A DNA stretch of 64,000 nt from Hyphomonadaceae bacterium (GCA_019753105.1 JAIELJ010000001.1:52725-116724), one strand, 5' to 3'. Positions 24,248 to 34,563 are shown, numbered from the stretch's first letter. Translations and numbers: made by a program. The notes: a model not told the origin generated them from the sequence alone.

Positions 24248-27200
24248 TCAACTGGACGCGAACCCAGACGCGAACGTAGTGAAAACATCGTCAAGCTGAC
24301 TTGGCGGCAGTTCCATCAGCAACGGCTTTTCCGTCCAAAGCAACGCGCAGGTTACGGGTTTGGCGGGGAAAATCTTGCGCAGGACTTCGCGGTAGAGCGC
24401 CAGCTGCAACGCATAGCTCGCCGGCACATCCGCAACGTCGGCGGGTGGCGGGCGACCGGTCTTGAAATCGAGCACGATCACGCGCGCGTCATCGACGACG
24501 AGCCGATCGACAATGCCGCTCACCAGCTTGCCACGCGCCTCGCCAACGATCGGCGCTTCAGCGCGTGAACGCGGGCCGAAGACGGCCGCGAAACGTTGGT
24601 CATCGAGCACAGCGAGCGCTTCGGTTGCGTAGGCTTCGATCTCGGTTGGATCGCAGCCTTGGCGCTCAAGCCAGTTGCGCGCTGATTTCGCGCGCTGACT
24701 TGGCGCGATATCCGGCAGCCGCTGCAGCAAGCCGTGGATGAGACGGCCGCGACGGAAGCGCTTCTGCCCGTCGCCGCGCGGCGAGAAGAGCGCAGGATTG
24801 ATGCGCTCAATACGTGACGGCGACGCATACGCGCGCGCGGTAACTCGCGGCGCGACGGTGCGCGCCCATTCAGGGAGCGGCGTTTGATCAAGCGCGACTT
24901 TCGGCGCCGCCGCCGCGTGCGCGATATCACCATAGCGCAGGCCTTTGCCGTACGGCGTATCGATCTCGACAGCGCCGAGATTCCGTAACGCCTCCTCTAC
25001 CGCGAGCCGCCAGCTCTCCTTCGCCTCGCCAAGCTTCGAGCTGCCGAATTGCGGGCCGCAGACGATCAGCCGATCGCGCGCGCGCGTCATCGCGACATAG
25101 AGCAAACGCCAATGCTCACGCAGCGCGCGTTGCTCGTGCGCCGCGCGGGCGGTGGCGACTTTCGCATCGTCGTCTTTCGTGCGGAACGAGACGAACGGGC
25201 CCTCGTCATCATCGAAGATTAGGCCGTTATCGGGCGCGTCGCCGACATCGCCTGTCGCGTCCGGCAGGATAACGATGGGCGCCTCCAAGCCCTTGGCGCC
25301 GTGCACGGTCATGATGCGCACCGCGCCGTGCTCGGCTTCCAATTCGCGCTTCACTTGGCCGGAATCGAGATCGATGTCGGAGATGAAACGCTGAAGGGTC
25401 GGCGCGATGTGGCCGGCGGGTTTGAGCGCGCGCTGCAGCAATTCCTCGATCGGATCGCGTGTTTCGGGGCCAAGGCGCTCGAACACGCGCCGCCAGCCAG
25501 TCTCACCGCCGCCATGCGGCGTCTCCAGCGCCCAGCTCAAGAACGCGAACGCATCCGCGCCGCTGCGCGCGATCACTTCGCTGACGAGCGCGCGCGCTGG
25601 CGCCAGGCGTTCGTCGGTGTTCGCCATCAAGCGCTTGTGCAGCGTCTCGCCCGCTTTGCGATCGTACGCGAGCGGGAAGAGATCGTTGTCGTCATCGGTC
25701 AGATTGCACCACGGGCCCTTGAGCACGCAAGCGAGCGAGAGATCATCGGCCGGATCGAGTGCGACGCGCATCAGAGCCAGGCAATCCTCGACCGCGAGTT
25801 CATCGCGCAGCACCATGCGATCGGCGCCGGCGACGGGGAGCTTTGCGCTCTTCAGCGCTTTGATCAGTTCGCGGAACATCGCACCGCGCGCGCGGACAAG
25901 CAGCAGCACATCGCCGGGACGCATGGCGCGTTGTTCGCCGCTGTCTTCGTCCCAGATCGCATCGCCTGCGGCGATCATGTCCCTGACGCGCGTGGCGATG
26001 TGCTTGGCGAGTTGCGCCGGCGCGCTGCGGCCGGTTTGGATATCGACAGGCGCATCCCACGGTTTGGGATCGTCGATCACAGGACGCGGCGTGCACGGCC
26101 AGACTTCGACGCTGCCGCTGTGTTTGCCGCGCGCGGCGAGGTGCTTGATCTCATCGCTCGCGCCGGGGCCCGCGATCAGCGGCTTGTTGCGCATGGTCTC
26201 GTCAACCGCGCGCAACACTTCGGGCACGGTGCGGAACGATGTGCGCAATTCGGGCGCGGTGAACGCAACGCCAGCATCAGCCGCGCGCGCGCCGAGACGT
26301 TGCGCTTCGCCGAGGAAGCGTTCGGGATCGGCGCCTTGGAAGCCGTAAATGCTCTGCTTCGGATCGCCGACGGCGAAGATCGTGCGCGCTTTCTCGCGTG
26401 CACCGGCGCCAGCGAGGAACTCTTCCTGCAATGGCGTGATCAGATCCCATTGCGCGGGGCTCGTATCCTGGCCTTCGTCGATCAGGATGTGATCAATACC
26501 GCCATCGAGCTTGTAGAGCACCCAAGGCGCCGCTTCAGAGCGCTGCAGCAGTGTTTGCGCGTGTTCGATGAGATCGTCGAAATCAAGCACACCCGCGCGC
26601 GCTTTTGCGTCGGCGTAAGCTTGGTCGAGCTTCAGCGCGAGCGCCATGGCGGCGACCGCATCTTCGGCGCGTTCAATTGCGTTGAGCGTTTCGTAGGCGC
26701 TGCGGCAGATGTCAGCGAAGGCGGAGAGTTCGCCTTCAAGCATTGGATGCGTTTTCTGCGTCGCTTTGGTCGCGAACGCGTCGCGCGGATCGCCATCGCC
26801 GGTGAGCGCAAATGCGGCGCAGGCGTGGGCTAGGCTTGCGGGCTTGTTTTCGAGCGCATCGAGGACGCGTTTCAACCGATCGGCGCATTGCTGATCGCGT
26901 GTCGAGCCTTCGTTCAGCTTTGCGATTGCGCCACGCATCGTTTCGATGTCGGCGCGCGCGCGTAGCGCCTGGAGATAAGCATCAAAGCTCTGCGTGACGC
27001 CGTGGCGATCACGCAGTGTTTGATCGGCGAAGAGCGGGCCTTTGCGTTCGGCGAAGCGGTGAAACTCGGCGCGGCGAAGTGCCAGGCGATCGAGGAAGGC
27101 TTCCAGCCCCTCGCCGTGCAGCTTTGCGGCAAAGCGGCGAAAGGCTTCGCGCGGTGCGTCGTCATCGAGTGCGGCATCAGCGCGTGCTTGGCCCAGCAGC

Positions 27201-27667
27201 GATGCGGCGCGGGCTTCGTCGGCGATATCGAAGCCGGGCGCCACGCCAGCTTCGAGCGGAAAGCGCGCGAGCAAGCGTTCGCAGAAGGCGTGGATGGTTT
27301 GGATGCGCAGGCCACCGGGCGTCTCGAGCGCTTGCGCGAAGAGCGCGCGCGCTTTGCCGAGATCGGCGCCTTTCGCGCCGAGTTTTTCCAGCTCCGCCGC
27401 AAGCTTTTCGTCATCGGCGACGCACCAGCCGCCGAGGCGTTCAAACAAGCGGCGCTGCATCTCGGCGGCGGCGGCTTTGGTGTAGGTGATGCAGAGAAAC
27501 GCCGATGGCCGCGAGTCCGGCAGCAACAACAAGCGCGCGATGCGATCGACGAGCACTTTGGTTTTGCCAGAGCCGGCGTTCGCCGTGACGAACACCGACG
27601 TCGCCGGATTGGCGGCGATGCGTTGGTTGGCTGTCGCTTCCGCGATCGGATCGAGAGGCTCGCTCAT
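24248..27667 (-). CDS. addA: Double-strand break repair helicase AddA
   Basis: 1139 residues. Helicase-nuclease subunit that, with AddB, resects broken ends for RecA. Walker A is in TANAGSGKTKVLVDRIARL, Walker B in DHILIDEGQDTSPAQWDLI, motif IV-VI regions include VGDPKQSIYGFQGA and LLYVAMTRARDRLIVCG. The C-terminal nuclease motif VIVLDFKTGRPP holds the catalytic Asp and Lys of the RecB-like nuclease. Start overlaps the addB stop by 4 bases. Full length. Confidence 0.97.
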   Translation of the reverse strand: MSEPLDPIAEATANQRIAANPATSVFVTANAGSGKTKVLVDRIARLLLLPDSRPSAFLCITYTKAAAAEMQRRLFERLGGWCVADDEKLAAELEKLGAKGADLGKARALFAQALETPGGLRIQTIHAFCERLLARFPLEAGVAPGFDIADEARAASLLGQARADAALDDDAPREAFRRFAAKLHGEGLEAFLDRLALRRAEFHRFAERKGPLFADQTLRDRHGVTQSFDAYLQALRARADIETMRGAIAKLNEGSTRDQQCADRLKRVLDALENKPASLAHACAAFALTGDGDPRDAFATKATQKTHPMLEGELSAFADICRSAYETLNAIERAEDAVAAMALALKLDQAYADAKARAGVLDFDDLIEHAQTLLQRSEAAPWVLYKLDGGIDHILIDEGQDTSPAQWDLITPLQEEFLAGAGAREKARTIFAVGDPKQSIYGFQGADPERFLGEAQRLGARAADAGVAFTAPELRTSFRTVPEVLRAVDETMRNKPLIAGPGASDEIKHLAARGKHSGSVEVWPCTPRPVIDDPKPWDAPVDIQTGRSAPAQLAKHIATRVRDMIAAGDAIWDEDSGEQRAMRPGDVLLLVRARGAMFRELIKALKSAKLPVAGADRMVLRDELAVEDCLALMRVALDPADDLSLACVLKGPWCNLTDDDNDLFPLAYDRKAGETLHKRLMANTDERLAPARALVSEVIARSGADAFAFLSWALETPHGGGETGWRRVFERLGPETRDPIEELLQRALKPAGHIAPTLQRFISDIDLDSGQVKRELEAEHGAVRIMTVHGAKGLEAPIVILPDATGDVGDAPDNGLIFDDDEGPFVSFRTKDDDAKVATARAAHEQRALREHWRLLYVAMTRARDRLIVCGPQFGSSKLGEAKESWRLAVEEALRNLGAVEIDTPYGKGLRYGDIAHAAAAPKVALDQTPLPEWARTVAPRVTARAYASPSRIERINPALFSPRGDGQKRFRRGRLIHGLLQRLPDIAPSQRAKSARNWLERQGCDPTEIEAYATEALAVLDDQRFAAVFGPRSRAEAPIVGEARGKLVSGIVDRLVVDDARVIVLDFKTGRPPPADVADVPASYALQLALYREVLRKIFPAKPVTCALLWTEKPLLMELPPSQLDDVFTTFASGFASS

Positions 27668-30621
27668 TCGTCGGCCCTCTCGTCAGCCCATTCCTTGCGC
27701 CGGGCGAGATGATCGTAATCGTCGTAGAGTTTGATCTTGAAGACGCGCGGCTTCGATAGAAATGCCCGCTCCGGCTCGGCGTATTGCGCAAGTAGTTTGC
27801 GCAGCTCCGCCAACGCTTCGCGCGCCGCAACGGGAATGCCGCTCGCAAGCTCGACCGACCGCGGCGTCGGATCTGCGCCGCCGAAGCGCCAATAGATGAG
27901 CTCACCCACTTCGCACTTCGGCACACCAGCAAACGCGCCCTCTTCCAACATCGCCGCTTCAAGCAAGAGCTGCGGGCTTAGGCCGCTTTCGACTTGCTTG
28001 TCGGATGGTGGCAAGCCGGTTTTGAAATCGAGGATCGCGGCATAGTTTGGCGCGATCTCGATGCGATCGGCGACGCCGGAGAGCACGACATCGCCGATCA
28101 CCAGTTCGCCACGCTTCTCACGATGTACTTCAGCGGCGCGGCCACGGCGTTCGTTGAACCAGGCGATGAGCGCATTGGTCGACACGTTGAGACGCTCGCG
28201 TTCGGCGGCGCGGCGTTCGGCGGAGACGCCGGCGTGGCGGAGCTTTTCGTCGAGCAAATCGGAGAGACGTTTAGGATCGTCGCCATCGCCGAAATCTTCG
28301 ATGGCCGCGTGGACTGCCGTGCCGCGCTCGGCTGGACCTGCGGGCGCGCCGATGGGTTTCAGGTTTTCGAGCCCAAGGATACGGCGTGCGTAGACGGCGT
28401 AGGGATCGCGGATCAGCGTCTCCACAGTGGTGACGCTGATCTTCTTCAAGCGCTGATGCGCGGGCGGTTTGGGCTTCGGCGGCGACGCGGCGTGGATGGC
28501 GGGCGGATGATCGAGGGCTTGCGCCCAATCGATGTAACACTGCGCGCTTGCGAGTTCGGCTTTCGCGCCCTTGATCAAGGTTTGCAGACGCCAGAGCCAA
28601 CGCGAGGCGACGGTGGGTGATCCGTCTTTGCGCAGCGCGCGTGTCATCACGACGTTGGGCGCGTTTGCGAGTTGCGCGAAATCGTGTGCGGCCAAGCCGA
28701 TGCGTTCATCGACCGAGGGCAAGCCCAGGCGCGCGCGCATGCCGCGCGAGAGGAACGGGTCCTCGCTTGGTGGTGCGGGCCAGGTGCCTTCGTTGAGACC
28801 CGCGAGGATCATGAGTTCGCGGCGCTGCAGGCGCGCTTCGAGCAAGCCCCATATGGCGATGCGCGTATCACCGGCTTGCGACGGCGGCGCCACGCTGCCT
28901 TCGCCGAGCAGCTTCATCAGCACACGCGGTGCGGCGCGCACGTGCATGAGGCCGAGCGCTTCGCCGTGTGTGATAGCTTCGCGGAGCAGCGATGCCGCGG
29001 CTTCGCCGTCGCGGCCTTGCCAGCATTCGTGCTGCGTCGCCTCTTCCGCCACGGCGGAGAGCGCTTCAGCGAATTTCGCCAGCGAGACTTGCTTTTGCGA
29101 CATCAGCGCCGTGAGCGGCGCGAGTGCGGTGCGTGTTGCTTCGACAATGGCGCGCGCTTGCGGCCAGCCGGGGATCGGTTTGCCGCGTTCGCCGCGCTCA
29201 CCGACAGCGATCAGGTCTTGCAGCGTATCGAAGCGGCGCGGGCCACGAAGGATTTTGTGTTCGAGGCGCGTGAGGCCGTAGGCGTCGCGCGCGAGGATGA
29301 CGCGCGGGTGCTTCAAGAACGCCGCGAGTGCGACCGGATCGCCTTCGTCGTGTGCGAGTTCGCAGAGCAGCGCTATGAGACGGCCCGCATCGGTTTCGCG
29401 CAGCGGCATGCCGTGCGAGACGGCGGGCGCGATGCCCCAGCGCGAGAGCTTCGCTTCGATGCGGCGGGCGAGGCCTGCGTCCGGCGTGACGACGGCGGCG
29501 CTGGCGTTCGGTGTTTCGAGCACTTCGCGCAGCATCAGCGCGATCGCCATGGCTTCTTCGTCTTCGGTCGCGGCCTCCAGCAGCTTCAAGCCGTTGGCGC
29601 CCTCGGCGACGAAGGCTTTGCCGCCGGCAAGTTCGAGACGCTCCAACCAGTCAGCGGTTTTCTCGGCTGGCGCCAAGGCTTCGCGCATCAGCACGCGGCG
29701 CGCGCGTCCGCTAGATTTTTCGATCTCCATCAGCGGAATTTGGCGGCGATCGGCGCCGAGCGCTTTGAGCGTATCCTTCAATGCGTGTTGCGGATGCTGA
29801 TCGCCGATCAGATCCCACGCCGAGTCATCGAGATCGATATCGACGCCAGGCAGCACGACAACGCCGCGTGGCAGGCTGGCGACCACGCGCATCAGCTCGC
29901 GTGTCGTGTGCTGCGAGCCGGTCGAACCGGCGATGACGATCGGGCGCTTCGGTGGATCGGCTTTCCAGCGCGCGGCGAGTGCGAGGCGGATCGCGGCGCC
30001 ATGCGTGGCCGGATCGCTGACGCCCTGCTCTTTCAGGATCTCCGGCCAATAGGTGGCGATTATGTCGAGGAAGGCAGCGGAGCTGGCCCAGTGCCGGGCG
30101 AGATCGATCTCTTCGACGAGCGTGCGGAGCTTGCTCCACTCGACACGCTCAACGGTGGCGGCGCTATCGAGCAGCTTGCCGAGTTCATCGGCTAATGCGA
30201 GCGCGCGAGCGGGATCTTCGATGCCGTTCTCGGCTTTGTCGCGGCGGCGGATGAACGATGCGAGTTGCATGCGCCGCTGCATCTTGTCGATCGGTGGGGC
30301 GATATCGTCGCCGATGAGATCGGCGCCCCAAACATCGGGATCGTCATTGGCGTGTGGGTCGCCGAGCGGGCGGATGGTGGGCAGGAGCGCGGCGCCACCG
30401 AGGCGTTTGGCGAACGCGTCCATGAGCCCGCGCGCGCCGCGACGGTTCGGCAGCAGCACGAGCGCATCGGAGAGCGCGAAGGGATCGTTCTTTTTGGTGA
30501 GCTCGCTCGCCATCGCATTGGCGAGGACTTCCAGGAACGCAGCCGATGCCGGCGCCGCGCGCAGACGCGGGGCTGAGCCGCCGAACAAGGGTTCGGGCAG
30601 CCCCAATGGCAGATCGCTCAT
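27664..30621 (-). CDS. addB: Double-strand break repair protein AddB
   Basis: 985 residues. Partner of AddA with an inactivated helicase core and a second nuclease. The N-terminus has PNRRGARGLMDAFAKRL in place of a Walker A. GLNEGTWPAPPSEDPFLSRGMR is the usual mid-protein motif, and the C-terminal nuclease motif is AAILDFKTGLPPSDKQ. Size and end motifs fit the alphaproteobacterial form. The start overlaps the stop of murU by 4 bases, so the four-gene block is probably one transcript. Confidence 0.95.
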   Translation of the reverse strand: MSDLPLGLPEPLFGGSAPRLRAAPASAAFLEVLANAMASELTKKNDPFALSDALVLLPNRRGARGLMDAFAKRLGGAALLPTIRPLGDPHANDDPDVWGADLIGDDIAPPIDKMQRRMQLASFIRRRDKAENGIEDPARALALADELGKLLDSAATVERVEWSKLRTLVEEIDLARHWASSAAFLDIIATYWPEILKEQGVSDPATHGAAIRLALAARWKADPPKRPIVIAGSTGSQHTTRELMRVVASLPRGVVVLPGVDIDLDDSAWDLIGDQHPQHALKDTLKALGADRRQIPLMEIEKSSGRARRVLMREALAPAEKTADWLERLELAGGKAFVAEGANGLKLLEAATEDEEAMAIALMLREVLETPNASAAVVTPDAGLARRIEAKLSRWGIAPAVSHGMPLRETDAGRLIALLCELAHDEGDPVALAAFLKHPRVILARDAYGLTRLEHKILRGPRRFDTLQDLIAVGERGERGKPIPGWPQARAIVEATRTALAPLTALMSQKQVSLAKFAEALSAVAEEATQHECWQGRDGEAAASLLREAITHGEALGLMHVRAAPRVLMKLLGEGSVAPPSQAGDTRIAIWGLLEARLQRRELMILAGLNEGTWPAPPSEDPFLSRGMRARLGLPSVDERIGLAAHDFAQLANAPNVVMTRALRKDGSPTVASRWLWRLQTLIKGAKAELASAQCYIDWAQALDHPPAIHAASPPKPKPPAHQRLKKISVTTVETLIRDPYAVYARRILGLENLKPIGAPAGPAERGTAVHAAIEDFGDGDDPKRLSDLLDEKLRHAGVSAERRAAERERLNVSTNALIAWFNERRGRAAEVHREKRGELVIGDVVLSGVADRIEIAPNYAAILDFKTGLPPSDKQVESGLSPQLLLEAAMLEEGAFAGVPKCEVGELIYWRFGGADPTPRSVELASGIPVAAREALAELRKLLAQYAEPERAFLSKPRVFKIKLYDDYDHLARRKEWADERADE

Positions 30622-31340
30622 GGACTCGGCGCCGCCGCCGCCAATCGCGCTTCCGCTTCACCACGCGAACGCGGATCGCCGACATGCATCCAGTAACCGC
30701 CAAGCGGCGCGCCGTGAAGCTGGCCTTTCGGCGCGAGCGTGCGCCACAGACGCGTCATCGAGAACGGCTCGAGCGGCTCGTTGTCGATGACGGTGGGATC
30801 CATGATGTAGGCGCCCATGTACGCCCAAGGCGCGCTTGGGGCATCGCCACGGAACGTGAGTACGCCCGCATCGTCCATGAAGAAATCGCCGGCGCCGTCG
30901 AAGCCTAGGCACTGATCCATCGATGCGAGCATCAAGCGGAACGGCATGGTCTGGCGGTGATAACCCGCTGCGAGGCGCGCGATGGCGGAGCCGTGCGCTT
31001 CTTCCCAGACGCTATCGATATTGCAGACAACAATCGGCGCATCGCCAAGTAGCGGTCGCGCTTGGCGAATGCCGCCGCCAGTTTCCATCAGCAACGGACG
31101 CTCGTCGGAGATGACGATCTCGATATCCGTGCGGCGGCGCACATGCGCCTCCAACATGTCCGCGAACGCATGCACGTTGACCACGGCGCGTTTCACGCCG
31201 GCAGCGACCAAGCGATCGAGCACATGATCGATCAGCGCGCGGCCGCTGACTTGCACGAGCGCCTTCGGGCGATCGTCGGTGAGCGGCTTCATGCGCGTGC
31301 CGAGGCCCGCGGCAAGCACCATGGCGGTGTGCGGGATCAT
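30618..31340 (-). CDS. murU: Nucleotidyltransferase, probable N-acetylmuramate 1-phosphate uridylyltransferase
   Basis: 240 residues. The N-terminal signature VLAAGLGTRMKPLTDDRPKA is the sugar-nucleotide pyrophosphorylase loop, and VVCNIDSVWE gives the metal Asp. Together with the adjacent AmgK-like kinase it should convert MurNAc-1-P (and perhaps GlcNAc-1-P) to the UDP sugar, a recycling path that bypasses fosfomycin-sensitive MurA. The assignment to MurU rests on the neighbouring kinase and length; the general class alone is certain. Overlaps both neighbours by 4 bases. Confidence 0.85.
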   Translation of the reverse strand: MIPHTAMVLAAGLGTRMKPLTDDRPKALVQVSGRALIDHVLDRLVAAGVKRAVVNVHAFADMLEAHVRRRTDIEIVISDERPLLMETGGGIRQARPLLGDAPIVVCNIDSVWEEAHGSAIARLAAGYHRQTMPFRLMLASMDQCLGFDGAGDFFMDDAGVLTFRGDAPSAPWAYMGAYIMDPTVIDNEPLEPFSMTRLWRTLAPKGQLHGAPLGGYWMHVGDPRSRGEAEARLAAAAPSP

Positions 31341-32443
31341 GCTGCGCGCTCCAGATAGGGCGCAGCGACGCTTTGGACGAAATCACGCGCGTCTTCGAGT
31401 GCGGGATGTTCGAGCGTGCGTGAGAGGTGACCCCACTCGCGCGGCATGAAGGCGAGATAACGCTGTTTGCCGTCGCGGCCGGCAAGGCGCGAGAAGATAC
31501 CCAAGATGCGCATAGCATTGATGGCGCCGAGCACGGCGAGTTCGCGCTGGAACTCTGCCTCGCTTGCGCCGCAGGCATCGAGATAGGCGCGGATCGCGGC
31601 CTCGTGCGCAGGATAGCTGACATCGCGACGCGCATCGTGGAGCAACATGGCGAAGTCCCAGGCGCGCCAACCGCGCACGGCGTCCTGGAAATCGAGCAAG
31701 CCGACGCGTCGAACGCCATCGCGCTCAGGCAGCCAGAGCAAATTCTCGGCGTGATAGTCGCGGATGGTGAAGGCGCGCGGGAAGCCGAGCGCTTTGACGA
31801 TGAGGCTATCGCGCACCTGCTCCCAGCGCGCGCGCGCTTTATCGTCGATGTGAACATCAGCAGCGCGCGGCAACCATTCGACGAAGAGGTCAGCGTTCAC
31901 TTCGAGCGCGAGCGCATCGTAATCGAGGATCGGCCAGTTGGCGCCGCCGGGACCTTCGATGCGGTTGGGGATCGGCGCGGAGTGAACATGCGCCAGCACG
32001 CGCGCGGCTTCCTCATAGAGCGCGATCTCGTCAGCGCCTTGTGGGATGACGTTTGCGTAAAGGGAGTCACCCAGATCTTCGAGGATGGCGAAGCCCGCTT
32101 CGCAATCGGCGCCCAAAATTTTCGGCGGCGAGAGGCCTAAGCTTTCCAGATGCTGCGCCACGGCGACGAAGGCTTCGACGCGTGAGGCGGCCAGCCGTGA
32201 CGTCGCGTTCCAGCCCATCAGGCGGCGCTCGGCGACCGTCGCACCCGGCGGGCACGGGGCGCTCTCGGCGCTGAACGGCGCGTCCATCAGCATGGCGCGC
32301 CGCTCGCCCTGGACGAGGCGCTCATAGCGGCGTGTGGAGGCGTCGCCGGCCAGCGGATAGCGCTCGGCGCGGTCGAAGCCGGTTTCGGCCAATAAGCGGG
32401 CCAGCGCTTGGTCGCGCGAATCGTTTGTCGGGTGAGTACTCAC
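31337..32443 (-). CDS. amgK: Sugar kinase of the aminoglycoside phosphotransferase fold, probable AmgK
   Basis: 368 residues. It should phosphorylate MurNAc/GlcNAc at the anomeric carbon for cell-wall recycling. The kinase fold shows LAGDASTRRYERL (nucleotide loop), the catalytic loop IRDYHAENLLWL and the metal-binding VGLLDFQDAVRGW. In many alphaproteobacteria tsaE lies immediately upstream or is fused; here the protein starts at the kinase domain and no tsaE gene precedes it. First gene of the amgK-murU-addB-addA block. Its promoter must lie in the 82-base gap shared with the divergent reductase gene. Confidence 0.88.
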   Translation of the reverse strand: MSTHPTNDSRDQALARLLAETGFDRAERYPLAGDASTRRYERLVQGERRAMLMDAPFSAESAPCPPGATVAERRLMGWNATSRLAASRVEAFVAVAQHLESLGLSPPKILGADCEAGFAILEDLGDSLYANVIPQGADEIALYEEAARVLAHVHSAPIPNRIEGPGGANWPILDYDALALEVNADLFVEWLPRAADVHIDDKARARWEQVRDSLIVKALGFPRAFTIRDYHAENLLWLPERDGVRRVGLLDFQDAVRGWRAWDFAMLLHDARRDVSYPAHEAAIRAYLDACGASEAEFQRELAVLGAINAMRILGIFSRLAGRDGKQRYLAFMPREWGHLSRTLEHPALEDARDFVQSVAAPYLERAA

Positions 32444-32525
32444 GGCGGCGGATGCTGCCTTGGGGGAAGCGCGGCATCAAGGCCCGCTTGCGCCTGGCGC
32501 TGCGACGCTTCAAAGCTAAGGCGCT

Positions 32526-33767
32526 GTGAGTACGGGCGAAATCAAACGCGTCATCATCATCGGCGCCGGCCAGGCCGGCGGCGAGACGGCCCAGCGTCTG
32601 CGTCAGGCCGGTTTTGACGGCGACATTACGCTGATCGGGGAAGAGCCTGCGCCGCCTTATCAGCGTCCGCCCCTCTCCAAGGCTTACCTCAAGGGCGAGT
32701 ACGACATGGACCGGCTGCTGCTGCGGCCGGCCAGTGTGTACGCGGAAGAGAACATCACGCTGCTCACCTCTCTGCGCGCGGTCTGGATCGACCGGGCCAA
32801 TAGACGCGTGCGCGTCGAGGGCGGGCGGGAGCTGCCATACGATGTGCTCGTACTAGCGACGGGCGCGAAGCCGCGGAAGCTGCCTTTGGTTGGCGCTGAT
32901 CTCGATGGCGTCCATCTCTTCCGTACTGCGGCTGATGCCGATGCCTTGCGGCCGCGCATGGTGAGCGGCGCGAAATTGGTTGTGGTTGGCGCAGGCTATA
33001 TCGGCTTGGAAGCCGCCGCCGTTGCGCGCCAGCTTGGGCTTGATGTGACCGTGATCGAGACGGCCGTGCGGCCGCTCGCGCGTGTGACCAGCCCGGAAGT
33101 CGCGGGCTTTTTCCTTGATGAACATACACGCCAAGGCGTGCGCTTTGTGCTCGGCGGCCAGCCGGCTTTGATCAAGGGCCGCGACCGCGTCACCGGCGTC
33201 GCACTGAGCGACGGCGCGGACGTGCCCGCGGATATCGTGATCGCCGGCATTGGCGTCACGCCAGAAGTAGCGTTGGCGCAGCAATGTGGCCTCGCGGTCG
33301 AGAACGGCATCGTCACCAATCGCCAGTGCCTCACCTCCGATCCCGCGATCTACGCGATCGGTGATTGTGCCGCCCGTCCGATCGTTCACTTCGACGAGCG
33401 CGTGGCGCGGTTGGAAAGCGTCCACAATGCGGTCGAAGGCGCCAAGATCGTCGCCGCCGCCATCACCGGCGGAAAGCCTCACGTCGAGGAAGCGCCCTGG
33501 TTCTGGTCCGACCAGTACGACCTCAAACTGCAGATCGCCGGGCTTTTCCAGGGCTATGACCACATCGTCTTACGCGGCGTCATGGCTGACCGCGCTTTCG
33601 CGGCGTTCTATTACAAGGGGCCTAAGCTGATCGCCGTCGATGCGGTGAACCGGCCGGCAGAGTATTTAGGGGCGAAGATGCTCATCCAGACGGGGCGAAC
33701 CGTCGCGCCGTCAGAGCTTGAAGATGAGTCTCGTCCGATGAAAGAAATAGTCGCCGCGGCGCGCTGA
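32526..33767 (+). CDS. NAD(P)H-dependent ferredoxin reductase (rubredoxin/putidaredoxin reductase type)
   Basis: 413 residues. Two Rossmann folds: FAD-binding [18 protein letters not shown] at the N-terminus and NAD-binding [20 protein letters not shown] in the middle. [10 protein letters not shown] is the FAD pyrophosphate motif, and [12 protein letters not shown] [14 protein letters not shown] is typical of ferredoxin reductases of the putidaredoxin reductase group. It should pass electrons from NADH to the [2Fe-2S] ferredoxin encoded 16 bases downstream. No cytochrome P450 or Rieske oxygenase gene is in the window to receive them. Starts with GTG at 32526. Confidence 0.92.
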   Translation: MSTGEIKRVIIIGAGQAGGETAQRLRQAGFDGDITLIGEEPAPPYQRPPLSKAYLKGEYDMDRLLLRPASVYAEENITLLTSLRAVWIDRANRRVRVEGGRELPYDVLVLATGAKPRKLPLVGADLDGVHLFRTAADADALRPRMVSGAKLVVVGAGYIGLEAAAVARQLGLDVTVIETAVRPLARVTSPEVAGFFLDEHTRQGVRFVLGGQPALIKGRDRVTGVALSDGADVPADIVIAGIGVTPEVALAQQCGLAVENGIVTNRQCLTSDPAIYAIGDCAARPIVHFDERVARLESVHNAVEGAKIVAAAITGGKPHVEEAPWFWSDQYDLKLQIAGLFQGYDHIVLRGVMADRAFAAFYYKGPKLIAVDAVNRPAEYLGAKMLIQTGRTVAPSELEDESRPMKEIVAAAR

Positions 33768-33783
33768 AGGGTTTGAACGGGAC

Positions 33784-34104
33784 ATGGCGAAGATCACTTA
33801 CATCGAGCACACCGGCAAAGAGCACGTCATCGACGCGCCGAACGGCCAGACGGTGATGGAAGCGGCGGTGAAGCACGCCGTACCCGGCATCGACGCCGAT
33901 TGCGGCGGCGCCTGCGCGTGCGCGACTTGCCATGTCTATGTCGATCCGGAGTGGCTGGCGAAGACCGGCGAAGCGTCGAGCATGGAGCAATCCATGTTGG
34001 ATTTCGCCAATGACGTCGAAGACAATTCGCGCCTCTCCTGCCAGATCAAAGTGAGCGACGCGCTGGACGGCTTGGTCGTGCGCCTGCCCAAGAGCCAGCA
34101 CTGA
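33784..34104 (+). CDS. [2Fe-2S] ferredoxin, adrenodoxin/putidaredoxin type
   Basis: 106 residues. Cluster ligands lie in [17 protein letters not shown] (three Cys) and in RLSCQIKV (fourth Cys). This is the vertebrate-type (Isc/adrenodoxin-like) ferredoxin spacing, C-x5-C-x2-C-x~36-C. It is the partner of the reductase 16 bases upstream and may supply a P450 or an iron-sulfur pathway elsewhere. An inverted-repeat-flanked DUF559 gene begins just after its stop. Confidence 0.95.
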   Translation: MAKITYIEHTGKEHVIDAPNGQTVMEAAVKHAVPGIDADCGGACACATCHVYVDPEWLAKTGEASSMEQSMLDFANDVEDNSRLSCQIKVSDALDGLVVRLPKSQH

Positions 34105-34114
34105 GGTTGGTCAC

Positions 34115-34180
34115 CTTTCCTTCTCCCGCGTGGGCGGGAGAAGGTGTCGGCGAAGCCGACGGATGAGGGTGGGACGTTCA
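34115..34180. repeat. REP-like repeat, left copy flanking DUF559 gene
   Basis: Contains a 10-bp hairpin CTTCTCCCGC-GTGG-GCGGGAGAAG, a second one GTCGGC-GAA-GCCGAC, then GGATGAGGGTGGGA. The copy at 34564-34628 is the same element in opposite orientation. The repeat ends inside the stop codon of the DUF559 gene. Confidence 0.85.
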
Positions 34181-34540
34181 GGACGAAGCGCTATCGTCCA
34201 ACGCCGCATCCAGCATTAGATACAAACCCTCACCACCCTCAAACACCACCGAATTCGGAATCCGCGCCACGCGCCATTCTGAGCGCGCGAGATATGCTGT
34301 CCGCTCGGCATCGAACTCACGTTGCTCCTCGTCATCGTGTGATGGACCATCCACCTCCACAACGAGTTTCAGCTCAACGCAGGCGAAGTCCACGACGTAT
34401 ATTCCGATTGCGTGCTGACGACGGAATTTCGCATCGCGGTAACGGCGAGCGCGGAGCATGGACCAGAGCTTCTCTTCCGCGCTCGTCGGGTCTTTGCGAT
34501 TGCGCTTTGCGCGCTCGATTGATCGCCCGTTCCGCAACAT
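34178..34540 (-). CDS. DUF559 protein, Vsr-like endonuclease fold
   Basis: 120 residues from the ATG at 34540 (MLRNGRSIERAKRNRKD). The PD-(D/E)XK-type core is visible: SAEEKLWSMLRARR, KFRRQHAIGIYVVDFAC and LKLVVEVDGPSHDDEEQ, with Asp, Glu-x-Asp and His as likely metal-site residues. The frame extends to 34633, but those 31 codons are repeat sequence, so the shorter start is chosen. Function is unproven; relatives are annotated as endonucleases. The gene is exactly bracketed by inverted REP-like repeats, suggesting it travels with them. Confidence 0.85.
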   Translation of the reverse strand: MLRNGRSIERAKRNRKDPTSAEEKLWSMLRARRYRDAKFRRQHAIGIYVVDFACVELKLVVEVDGPSHDDEEQREFDAERTAYLARSEWRVARIPNSVVFEGGEGLYLMLDAALDDSASS

Positions 34541-34563
34541 GACTGGGTTGTAGCGCCAATTTC

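Noticed and set aside
25301..30195. Long plus-strand open frames opposite addA and addB (about 510 codons each)
   Set aside because: Antisense shadows of two well-supported genes with full motifs; no family features in the antisense translations.
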